Source: Elephas maximus indicus
Taxonomy: Eukaryota > Chordata > Mammalia > Proboscidea > Elephantidae
Length of the DNA stretch: 64,000 bases
NCBI RefSeq assembly: GCF_024166365.1
Contig: NC_064824.1
Coordinates: 129,881,108 to 129,945,107, forward strand
Reading direction: 5' to 3'
Shown here: piece by piece, positions 23,589-34,600 of the stretch
How the letters are laid out: each line of letters starts with the position of its first letter
Position numbering within the stretch: the first letter of the stretch is position 1
Position numbers and translations under genes: made by a program
Notes under the pieces: model-generated
The model's input: the letters and a program-made list of their open reading frames with translations, nothing else
Told to the model about the DNA's origin: nothing
Database searches by the model: none

Positions 23589-24145
23589 TGTCATGGATTG
23601 AATTGTATCCCCCCAAATTATGTGTCAACTTGGTTAGGCCTTGATTTCCAGTAGTTGTTCTCCATTTTGTTTTTTCCTATGTGTTATAAATCATAATCTC
23701 TGCCTGTGGTTGAAGAGAATTACGAGTGCAATGTAACACCCTTACTCAGGTCACATCCCTGATCCAATTAAAGGGAGTTTCCCTGGGGTTTGGGCTGCAC
23801 CAGCTTTGATCTTACAAGAGATAAAAGGAAAGGGAAGCAAGCAGAGAGTTGGGGACCTCACAGCACTAAGAAAGCAGTGCCGGGAGCAGAGCACGTCTTT
23901 GGATCCAGGGTTCCTGCATGGAGAAGCTCCTAGTCCAGGGGAAGATTGATGACAAGAACCTTCCTCCAGAGCTGACAGAGAGAAAAAGCCTTCCCCTGGA
24001 GCTGATGCCCTGAATTTGGACTTCTAGCCTACTACCCAGAAACCCAGTGCGTCTAGCCAACTAGACTGTGAGAAAATCAATTTATCTTTGTTAAAGCCAT
24101 TCACTTGTGGTATTTCTGTTATAGCAGCACGAGATGACTAAGACA
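23589..24145 (+). mobile_element. MaLR-type solo LTR
   Basis: The 557-bp unit starts TGTCATGGATTG and ends GACTAAGACA. Flanking pentamers CATGG and CTTGG differ at one base, so they are a probable aged duplication. It has the same 3' ending as the LTR at the window start. No internal region follows. Confidence 0.8.
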
Positions 24146-24149
24146 CTTG

Positions 24150-25330
24150 GATAATTGTAGTATTAAACAGAATGTGCTTAATGCTATAAGAGATGACAAA
24201 TAGGGCTTCAAAAGTTGGAGGCCTTAGGAAATAATTCATAAAATTGGGGGACGTTTTAGGTGGTCCATTAAGGGCAGGTAAGATTACAAGAAGCAGAGCA
24301 TGGTCCGAATCAGAGTGGCATTCCAGGTGGCAGGAATAACATGGACAAGGGTAAATAGTTCAGAATATATATATTTTATTCACATATATATTCATATATG
24401 GAAACCCTGGTGGTGTAGTGGTTAAGTGGTATGGCTGCTAACCAAGAAGTCAGCAGTTCGAATATGCCAGATGCTCCTTGGAAACTCTATGGGGCAGTTC
24501 TACTCTGTCCTATAGGGTCGCTATGAGTCGGAATTGACGGCAGTGAGTTTGGTTATATTCATATATATTTCACAATAATTTCATTTAAATATTTTATATA
24601 TATTTCATGCATATACACACACAGTGGTAAATAAAGTGACAAAGCAGGAAGTTAGACCCATATTAGATAAGGTTTAAAATCCCAGGGTGAGCTTGTACTT
24701 CAGAGGTTGGTACTAGAGACCCAGTAAAGATTTTGAGCAAAACAGTGGAGTGATCATATAAATGGTAATCAGATGATGGAACATCCAGTATTTAATCTAC
24801 TGTGCTTGCCAGGCCATTTCATAGTTTCTGATATTTTAAAAATTATTAGATTGTTGCTGTGGAGTCTTGGATTTGTAGATAACTATTTTTTTATAAATCA
24901 TCAATTTATTTTAAACTTCGGCATCAAATTTGGGATGTTGGAATTTACAAAAGTAGCTTCTTTAAGGACTCAGTGTCTAAGAAAAATCAGAGAAAGAAAA
25001 AGATTGGAGATGGAAGACCACCTAAAAGGGTAACACCCCAATTGATGGATAATGACCTAGCAGAAGGAACAGAAGACATGGCGATTATAAATAGCTGGTA
25101 TTGACATCAAAAGATAACTTCAAAATTTTGAACTTAGGTGACTGGAAAAATGATATTGCTATTAAATGACAAGAGGAATTCAGGAGAAGGCATTTGGATT
25201 GGGAAGAGGGAGAAATTTAAGTTTGAAACCCTGTTGAGATCAAAAATCCATTGGGACACTTAGGTAAAATTGGTTAGAACTAGTGCAACAGAATGAGACT
25301 AGATGGATGTGTTAATTTATTTAGATTATA
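24150..25330 (-). repeat. L2 LINE, long relic
   Basis: Minus-strand L2 phrases appear in order: GGCATTCCAGGTGGCAGGAA, TTTTGAGCAAAACAGTGGAG and CATTTGGATTGGGAAGAGGG. It is interrupted by the SINE at 24400. Confidence 0.55.
24400..24553 (+). repeat. AfroSINE in an AT-rich target
   Basis: Flanked by ATATTCATATAT on both sides within a TA-rich stretch. Confidence 0.88.
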
Positions 25331-26417
25331 GACCACCTTTTCCTACAAAAGATTTGAGGCGACTGTGGTTGCAAAGATAGTCAATAATGGTTAAATCATA
25401 AATGTATTTTAGAAGTAAAAAAGTAATGTCCATATTAATGACCCAGAAGGAAAATTCAGCATGGAGCTCTATCACAAAAAACAAAGCAGCAGAGTTTCCA
25501 GGTAAGCAAAAGAAAATGCCTAGGTTTTTGTGTGTTTGTTAGTTTATTCTGATAACCTACTAAGTGCCAGGCAGTGTTAGGAGCTTTCAGGATCAATGCT
25601 TTTTATTATTAGCAGAATCAAATGATGCAGGAAGATAAGAGGATCCTCAGGATTAAGGTAAAAAACATTGGATTTGGTAATTGAAACACAATCTTCATTT
25701 GAAAGTAATTTCAACACGTTTTTCTCCGGAGGGGGTAAAGTTTTGGTCATAGATAGCTTACCCAGCTTGATCGTCGATCCCCCCCAAAAAAGACGTGATC
25801 TTGGAATGACTGATTATCCCTAAAAGCAATCTATTCTTAAAGGAAGATGATTTGCCATTAGTAAGAAGGGGCTCGAGAACGCGAGGGTTCCCCAAATTAT
25901 TTTGAAGAACAGTAACATCTCCGGAATATCTTTAAATTCTAAACGAGTACATGTATTTGTTCGGTTGCTTATTAAATCGAGGCATACAAAGCATACCACG
26001 ATTTGGCTTCATTCAGTCCCTCCCTGTGTTGGAGGTGAGCACGGTGCTGTGGTTTGCCTGCACTAATCCTTAGGTAGAGTGTCCCAGAGAGCTCTCTGGA
26101 ACCTAAACAAGGCTGCAAGGTTCTTCGTTCTTTAACTACTGTGGTCCTCTTCCCCTTTTCCGGGGTTCTTACTTTGAAGGATTAATGGAGCCAGTCAAGG
26201 CAGGAGTCACTGTTATGGAAAACACCTGACAATTAAAGGCTTTGAAAAGTACACTTATTCGTGGAACTGGTTAAATATGCAGGTTCTTAGCCCTCGCCCT
26301 ACAGATATTTAGATGCAGATGGTCCTAAAAAAGTTATTTTAACTGCTTATGAAGGTTTGCTACGTAGACTTCTTAAAGATCACTAACTCTTATTTTAATA
26401 AAAGCCTAAGCGTGAAC

Positions 26418-26588
26418 TAAACTTGCCACTGCCAATGAATCCATTCCGACTTATAGGGACCCTATAGGGTTTCCAAGGCTGTAAATCTCTAGGAAACAAA
26501 CTGCCACATTTGTCTCCCGGAGCTGCTGGTGGTTTCGAACCAGCCTTTTGGTTAGCAGTCGATGGCTTTAACCACTGCGCTACCTAAA
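26418..26588 (-). repeat. AfroSINE abutting the MFF CpG island
   Basis: Minus-strand copy ending at TAACCACTGCGCTACC, about 120 bp upstream of the GC-rich promoter. Confidence 0.82.
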
Positions 26589-26589
26589 G

Positions 26590-27175
26590 TCAAGCGCGGC
26601 AAAAGTGTTAACTGTGGGTGGCGTACTTTGCCCACAACAAACATGTCTCCTTAGCGCCGTCTCACTGCCCCCGCTCCTGTACGTGAGACTCACGTCCGCC
26701 CTTCCCTGCGTCACATGACCAAGAACCGGCCTCAGCTACGGCTCCTGGAAGGGGCCAGTCCGGGCCGTTCTCGAGTCCCTCCCGGCCCGCTGCAGGCAGC
26801 TCCGGCCGGTGCTTTGCCCCGGCGCCTCAGTGCGCTCGGCCAACGGCCTGTAAGAGCGCCCACCGGAGCGCCCTGGGAGCCGGCGGGCGGCGGCCCTTCC
26901 CGGGGACCCTCCAGCGGGCCCAGGGGTGAGTGCTGACGCCTTCCCTCCCCGGGGCTCGGGGTCCGGAACGGTCGCCCGGCCTAGCATCGCTCCGGGACCC
27001 TCCGGCCGATAAAGGGGCCCGCGGTGGCCCCGACCGGCCCGTGGTGTCGCCCGGGCCGAAGTCCCGCTCCCGGGCTGTGGCCGTCAGGCCCGACCCTTCC
27101 TCCTCCTCAGGCCTTGGCCGCCCCCTTAACCCCTGACGAGAGCGAGCGAGAGAGAAGCGCGCTCCCTGCAAACGT
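26590..27175. promoter_or_regulatory. MFF: CpG island, MFF promoter
   Basis: A sharp rise in G+C and CpG density lies about 5 kb upstream of the first MFF coding exon. No TATA box is seen. GTCACATGAC at 26710-26719 contains an M-box (TCATGTGA on the minus strand), the kind of site bound by MITF/TFE-family factors. That it is used is my inference. In human a divergent non-coding transcript (MFF-DT) is annotated here. The minus strand could start one too, but I cannot place its exons. Confidence 0.85.
26750..26925 (+). other. MFF: Predicted MFF non-coding first exon
   Basis: A strong donor, GGG/GTGAGT, lies at 26925/26926 inside the CpG island. The transcription start is not determinable, so the left border is nominal. 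Other donors in the island are possible. Confidence 0.4.
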
Positions 27176-28130
27176 TTTTGGACTAACCTCTTCTCCCATT
27201 CTGATTCGGTGCCTCATTCATTGGGAAATTGGGGCTTTTCTGACAGGAAAAGAGTTCGGGTTTTGGGAAACAGTAGGAGAATCCCATGAGCTTGAACGCC
27301 GGCCTTTCGTGTTGGTCCTCCCTCGTCCTTCCTAGCCAAGTATGACCTTGAACCAGACGCCTGCCGACTTTACAAATAGTTTTTTGTTGTTGTTGTTGTC
27401 TGTGTGTTTTCTTTTTTGACTTTGTGGAAAATACGTGTTCGAAAGGGGAGGCCTTGTTGGAAGCCAGGTGGCGGCATCCGCGGTGGCTGCGGGCCACCAG
27501 GGAGGCTCATTGGCATCCTCTGAGCGTCCTCGCGCCCAGGTGTTGCATGGAGTCGCTCCTTGGTTGTCCTTCCAGGAGCTGGGGGACTGGAGGAAAGCCC
27601 GGTCCGGCTCCGGCAGCCCTTGACCCTCTTCTGCACCTAAGAGAAAACTCCTGGCTGCGTCCCACAACGTTAGAGCAAGGGGCGTTTAGAGACAATGTCA
27701 CCTTTCAAAAGTGGCGACGTCTTATTATTGCAGAGGATGAAAAAAGCTTTCGGGCCTTTGCGCCCAAATATAGACTCAGTTGTATCCGGACCTCTCATCC
27801 ACGAAGAGACTAATTGAATGATGTCGAGTGTTTCCTCTCCCCGGATGAAAAACGTTTGTTTTTGTGGCAATTTTGTTGGCTAGTGAGATCCCAAAGGAAA
27901 AACCCTTAGGAAAATGGATTTGGAAGGAATTCAGTTAGCAGTACTTAGCACTTTTCCCATCTAATTAATTATTTGGGAGAATCTGCTACCTTTTTGGTTT
28001 CAAAGGCTTGTGAATTGATTTTGCTATTCTTTCCAGAAGGAGATTGTGAGTTCTTTTCTATTCCTGTCTGATTGGGCTGCCTCATTTTAGGATAAGAGTT
28101 TAGCTGTTGCTCTCCTGCCTCCTGGTGTTG
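26926..28130 (+). other. MFF first-intron sequence
   Basis: G+C content falls away after 27180. Open frames here overlap on both strands and look like chance frames in GC-rich DNA. No exon is identified. Confidence 0.5.
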
Positions 28131-28134
28131 AAAC

Positions 28135-29740
28135 TTGTTTTCTGTCCAACTTTCCCTTGCATATAAGGTGATTAAAAATACCCTGGCTTTGGTCAGGCAC
28201 ACCTTAGTCCTGAAAGTGGCATCTTTGCTTTTTAACACTTAAAAGAGGTCTTTTTGTAGCAGATTTGCCCAATGCAGTACATTGATCTCTTGACTGCTGC
28301 TTCCATGGGTGTTGATTGTGAATCCAAGTAAAATGAGATTCTTGACGTCAGTCTTTTTTCCATTTATCATGATGTTGCTTATTGGTCTATTTGTGAGACT
28401 TTTTTGTTTTCTTTATGTTGAGATGTAATCCATACAGAAGGCTGTAGTCTTTGATCTTCATCAGTAAGTGTTTCAAGTCCTCTTCGCTTTCAGCAAGAAA
28501 GGTTGTGTCATCTGCATATTGCAGGTTGTTAATGAGTCTTTCTCCAATCCTTATGTTGCATTCCTTTTTATATATTCCACCTCCTCAGACTATTTGCTCA
28601 ACATATAGATTGAAAAAGTAGTGTGAAAGGATACAACTGTGACGTACACCTTTCCTGATTTTAAGCCGTGTAGTATCCCCTTGTTCTGTTTGAACGACTA
28701 CCTCTCAGTCTAGTACAGGTTCCTCACGAACACAACTAAGTGTTCTGGAATTCCCATTCTTTACAGTGTTATCCATAATTTGTTATGATCCACACAGTTG
28801 GGTGCCTTTGCATAGTCAATGAAACACAGGTAAACACCTTTCTGGTATTCTCTGCTTTTAGCCAAGATCCATCTGACATATGCAGCGATAAACTTCATTC
28901 TATGCCCTCTTCTGAATCCAGCTCGAATTTCTTTCTAGCAGTTCCCTGTCGATGTACTGCTGCATCCGTTTTTGAATTATCTTCAGCAAAATTTTACTTG
29001 GGTGTTATATTAATGATATTGTTCAATGATTTCCATGTTCTATTGCATCACCTTTCTTTGGAATGGGCACAAATATGGATCTTTTCCAGTTGGTTGTTCA
29101 GGTAGCTATTGTCCAAATTTCTTGGTGTAGACAAGTCTTCTGAATTTCTTGGCATAGACAAATGAGTGCTTCCAGCATTGCAGCCATTTGTTGAAACATG
29201 TCAATTGGTGTTCCATCAATTCCTGGAGGCTTATTTTTGCTAATGCCTTCAATTCATCTTTGACTTGTTCCTTCAGTACAGTCAGTTCTTCATAATATGC
29301 TACCTCTTGAAAATGGCTGAACATGAATCAGTTCTTTTTGGTACAGTTACTCTGTGTGTTGCCTCCATTTTCTTTTGATGCTTCCTGCATCATTCAATAT
29401 TTTGCCCATAGAATCCTTCAAAGTTGCAACTCAAGGCTTGAATTTTTTCCACCATTCTTTAAGCTTAAGAAATGCAAAGCATGTTTTTCCCTTTTGGTTT
29501 TTTATCTCCAGGTCTTTGCACATGTCATTCTAATACTTCACTTTGTCTTCTTGGGCCACCCTTTGAAATCTTTTCATTATTCCATTCACTTGAGCTACTC
29601 TGTGTTCAAGAGCAAGTTTCATCATCTCTTCTGACATTCATTTTGGTCTTTTTCTTTCCTGTCTTTTTAATGACCATTTGCTTTATTCATGTATGATGTC
29701 CTTCCACAACTCGTCTGGCCTTTGGTCATCGGTGTTCATT
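28135..29740 (-). repeat. RTE/BovB LINE, longest copy in the window
   Basis: A minus-strand fragment covers much of the reverse-transcriptase region in broken frames, including ATFRTKVCLTKARVF at its downstream end and AQ/YAKKF-type pieces upstream. It extends further 5' in the element than the copy at 850-2015 but lacks the 3' tail. Confidence 0.8.
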
Positions 29741-29744
29741 GCTG

Positions 29745-29925
29745 TGACCCAGCAAAGGAGGAAGGTGGAGTGGTTAAGCCATGGGCCCTCCAGTCACACA
29801 GCCTGGCTTTATCCAGCTTTGTCTCCTCTAAACCTCCTTCTCCACAGAAGGATAATCCATAACTGGACTTGTCACAGTGATGTGCACATCAGTAAGTCTT
29901 AGTTATTATAGTTATTATAGAAGCT
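29745..29925 (+). repeat. MIR SINE
   Basis: MIR 5' half: GTGGAGTGGTTAAGCCATGG, then GTCACACAGCCTGGCTTTAT. It lies directly after the RTE fragment. Confidence 0.65.
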
Positions 29926-30753
29926 ATATGATCATAGTTTCTAAAAAAAAAAAAATCAGACAAATAGATGGTCTGAAAACAAAACAAAAAAATCTTCCAT
30001 TTTCACGTAACGACCTGGTCTTTGGGACCTAACCTGTCAGTAAGTGAGGAGTGGGTTATATACATTTATATATGCACATGAATACTATATTGGTTTAAGT
30101 TTATGTGTTTTTTATTTGCCACATTTTTCCAAATGCAATTCGGAGATGATAACAGAGTTAATTCTTTATTGTATCTTGTCTTACCTAACGAAAGTTGTAG
30201 GGCATGTCTTCAGACTGCAATTGGTGGTGAACACGTTAATGTTTATTTTCATTGGTTTCTTAATGTTGGATTGTGCCTCTTTCATGACTTTATCATTTGG
30301 AGAATTTCCAGTAGTAACTCCCTAATACTGGTAGCATCTAGTTTCTCAATTAGTCCCTGTTTTTCTCCCCCAGGGACAAAAGTGGCTCTAAATCCAGCAC
30401 ATGCCCATTGAAGCAAGTTAAAGGATTTAATATGAAGCACAGAAGCAGATAGTGCCAAATAGCAAGCAGTAGTTGTTACACATTTGTGAGTAAAAATTGT
30501 TTTCTGTTTTAGTTCTTTTTTAGTCTTTAAAGCATCTGCATGCCAATTCCTTAAAATTCATACATTTTGATAAATTGAAAATTCATAAAATTTTGGTAAA
30601 GAATAAAAGAAGCAAGTTAGCAATCATCATCAACCAGATGTCAGGGTTTAGGAGCCTAAGCAACCTCAAAGAATCTTTCCAAGCATCTTGGAAGTAGAGT
30701 TTAAGAAATATCCCAGCTCTGACTTATATTTATACTGTCTGTGTAAGAGAGTT

Positions 30754-30908
30754 TTGGAAACCCTGGTGGCGTAGTGGTTAAGAGGGCCGGCAGTTCAGAT
30801 CCACCAGCCTCTCCTTGGAAACTCTATGGGGCAGTTCTACCCTGTCCTATAGTGATGCTATGAGTCAGAATCGACTCGAGGGCACTGGGTTTAGTTTTGG
30901 TTTGGTTT
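30754..30908 (+). repeat. AfroSINE
   Basis: Plus-strand copy with a small deletion between the A and B boxes (GTTAAGAGGGCCGGCAGTTC). Confidence 0.88.
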
Positions 30909-31431
30909 AAGAGACTTTTATTGTCATTGATTTAAATATGAAATCTTTTGCCGAAAATTTAGTGTAATTTAGTTTTCAAAGTTATTTCCTTTTTAAGGAG
31001 TCATTACTTTGACATCAAAAATGTAGGCTACCTCAAATACATTTACTTTTACCCTTTGAATTCTCTTCATGGTTATTTGTACTTAGTAAAAAAAAAAAAA
31101 AAGTTTTAAAAAAATTTTCCCTTCAGGACATAATAATTAGAGGAGCAAAGTATTTTTTCTAGCCCAACTTCATGTTTGTACATACATTTGATACAGCTTT
31201 TCTTTATCCTTTTTGTAAAATCATAAAACAGTGACTTTGCTTAAAATCGTCTCTGTGATGTTTGAGGTAGAGAACAGCTCTGTTAGGAAAGATTTGAAAA
31301 TAGGTTTCTCAGGTCAAGCCCCAAGCCAGTTCAGGTCGGAAAATAATTTTAAGTAGATATTTACTTTTATTCATAGTTTTCTTCTGAAATGATATGTAGA
31401 AATACTGATTTGTATTCTTTCTTTTTTACAG

Positions 31432-31610
31432 CTGGAAAAGCAGTGTCCGTGTTGTTATGTACACCTCCAAAAAAAGTTCAGATCTGTAGGGGAATTGTTG
31501 TGTAAAGTAAACTGAACTACAGGGTAGCAGTATTTTAATAGCTATTGTAGACGTGTATTTACTGTATTAAAAATGAGTAAAAGAACAAGCAGTGACACAC
31601 CACTAGGAAG
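31432..31610 (+). CDS. MFF: MFF exon with upstream start codon
   Basis: The exon follows a strong acceptor (TTCTTTTTTACAG). 31432-31572 is 5' UTR. The coding part, 31573-31610, encodes [12 protein letters not shown] plus two bases of Arg13, then GTCAGT. It matches the human isoform 1 start as I recall it except for G4R and S10P, and gives the full 342-residue protein. Confidence 0.9.
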
Positions 31611-34600
31611 GTCAGTGAAATTTTATTCAGTTGAGCTGGTATTATAGGTCTGAGAGACAGTGGCTTTAAAGCTGACTGCCATAGGCTAGCCATGCTCTTT
31701 TTTACTTTTATCAGCATTATATATTTGGGGGCAACTTTCTTTCTACTCTGTTTCCCTAGAAGCACGGATCCTTCTCTAATTTAGAAGGTTCCTCAGTGCA
31801 TCTGTACTGTCTTCCCTGTTAAAGGCATGTAACGCTTCTTTTTCTTCTTTTTTTTTTTTTTAGTATACATGCAAGTATGATACTAAATATAAATTAATAA
31901 TGTAAAACTTAAAACTCCTCAAAAGATGAACACATACCTTGAGGATTTATTGATACAAATTCTATATTTGGTATTGTATCTCAGTCATCAGATACAGATT
32001 CAATAAGAGAATCTTGATTTTGTGATTTTTTTTTTTAGAGGGTTGGGGCTTCCTTTTTTTTTTTGGTAAATTTAGAATTAACCTTATTTACCTTATGAAT
32101 CTGATTTTCATCATTAAAAGATTTTATTTTTTTCATCTATGAGGGCAATTTTTAATATCATTTTTATAAAGTCCTGGCAGCTTTTCCTCAAATAATTGAT
32201 TAGGAATTTTTAATTTTTTTAAATTTTATTTCAGAGATTTTTGCATTTATAAGCAGCATGCGTGTTCGTTTATGCAGAATGTGTTTGTGTCTGTGTCTGC
32301 ACATTTGTGTTGTGTTTGTAAAATAATTCTTAAAATTTGCTCCTAAGCAATATCCTCAAGGTGAAATTTCAGCTGATTTAGTAAGAAGGCATTATGTTGA
32401 GGAAAACGTTTTCTTCGGTCTTCCTTTTCCTTTGTATATATTCAGTACTTGCAAATGAGAACCAGTGTCCTTTTCCTCTTTCTATAAGATATTGCCTTCT
32501 AACTTCACTACAGAAAAGAAATTGACGTTTTTACTCTCAGTCATCCCTGTCTTTACATTTTTGCCCACAGGATGAGTGGGGCAGCATTTCCTTCTCCCAC
32601 TGCTGCTGAGATGGCGGAAATTAGTCGGATTCAGTACGAAATGGAATACACCGAAGGTATCAGTCAGCGAATGAGGGTCCCGGAAAAATTAAAAGTAGCA
32701 CCACCAAATGCTGACCTGGAACAAGAATTTCAAGAAGGAGCTCAAAATGCTAGTGTCATAATGCAGGTTCCAGAGAGGATTGTTGTTGCAGGTATTTTAC
32801 GTTTATTTGTAAAGTTGGCTGATAAATCTTTGTTTTATATATTTTAATGGAAACTTTTGGGTTTTTCAAAACTTTATTTAAAAAAAGATTTGGGAAATGC
32901 AACTTAAATTTCTGTTATAATAGCCTGAAATTTTACATAATATTTTTTATGTTCAACTAATTATTGAGGTATAATTTACACATGCCAAATTTATATGTTT
33001 TTAAGTGTACAACTTGATGAATTTTGACAAATGTATTCACCCTTGTAAATACCACTGCATTCCAGGTAGAGAACATTTTAGGTTACCTTGTGCCCCTTCT
33101 CAATCAGCCTCCACCCCTCAACACCAGGGAACCATAAACTCCTTTCTATGACTAGAAGCTAGATTGTCTTTCCTAGAATTTCAGAAAAATAGAATCATAC
33201 AGTATGTACTCTTTTGTGTCTGGCTTCTTTTGCTCGGTATAACTTTTGAGAGTCTCCCATTTTGTTGCATAGCAATTATTCATTCTTTCTTATTACTCAG
33301 TAATATTCCATTGTATAGATACACACAATTTGTTTATCTGTGGACAGTTGGGTTGTTTCCTGTTTGGGGCTATTAGGAGTAAGACTGCTGTGAACGCTCA
33401 CGTACAAGTCTTTGTAAGGACATATGTGTTTATATCTCTGAGAGTAAAAGTGCTGGATCATATTGTAAGTTATATTTAACTTTGGGAAAGCTGCCAAGTT
33501 ATTTTCCAAATCATTTGTGCCATATTGCATTCCCATCAGTGATATATGAGAGTTTCAGCTGCTGCCAGTACTTGGTATTGTCAGTCATTTTAATCTAAGC
33601 CATTTGAATGGTGTATTTTCTTTGTGAAACATTTATTCAAATCTTTTGCCAATTTTTAAAATTGTTTATTGTTATTGTATTTTAAGAATTATTTGTAGGT
33701 ATTATGGATACAAGCTTTTTTTGGTCAAACATATATGTAATTTGTCATTTCAATACCACAATGGTAAATACTAGTGAAATGTCAGTTCTTATGCTGCAAG
33801 TTCTTAGTTTTAATGGTGCTAGTGTTATTGGGTAGGCTAATACAAAAGTGGAAGAATGTAATGTAAATTAATTTTAATAAAACAAATGTCTTTTTAAAAC
33901 CCTTTTCCTTTTCTTTTTTTTTTTTTTTTTGTCTCTAAGGAAGTAATGAAGACATTACATTTTCAAGACCAGCAGATCTTGACCTTATTCAGTCAACTCC
34001 CTTTAAACCTCTGGCATTGAAAACACCACCTCGTGTACTTACACTAAGTGAAAGACCGCTAGATTTTCTGGATTTAGAAAGACCTCCTCCAACCCCTCAA
34101 AATGAAGAAGTAAGTAGAGAGTTAACCTCAACTGAATTTGAAATAATATGGACAAAAATAAAAGTTAAGATGCTGTAAATCATATCATTAGTAAATGTAA
34201 TGAAAGCCTTCCACATGGAACATGGTTATTATGAATTCCAATTTGTAGTTGCCCCAAATAAGGTATTATGCTATTGTTTTGTTTTTTAATTTAAATATTA
34301 TGTTTTGGGAAAGTAAAATTTGCTCAAAAGCATTTTCACATTTGAGTGGTCTTTGAAGGAAAGAATTCTTCCTTCATACATCTTAAGCAATACAGAAAAA
34401 GCTGGGAAGTTTAGCGGGTAAGCAAAATTAGCACATTACTTTGTTATAAAACCACTGTGGTGGTCAGAGCAAAGAAAGCTCTTTTCCATCAATACTATGC
34501 TTTTTTCCTATTTGCTGAAAGATTGCCATTAAGTGAGCTACTTGTTATGGATTGCCAAAAATATGTGTTGTAAATTCTAACCTCTATGCCTGTGATTATA

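Larger units (their letters stand above)
19960..26590. other. COL4A3-MFF intergenic region
   Basis: No convincing gene is seen. The stretch is built from SINEs, two MaLR-type LTRs and a long L2 relic, with AT-rich spacer. Short open frames here fall in repeats or lack any family resemblance. Confidence 0.7.

Noticed and set aside
26715..27813. Many open frames on both strands in the GC-rich block
   Set aside because: High G+C makes stop codons rare; the frames overlap on both strands and lack protein-family features. The block is better read as a CpG-island promoter and intron.
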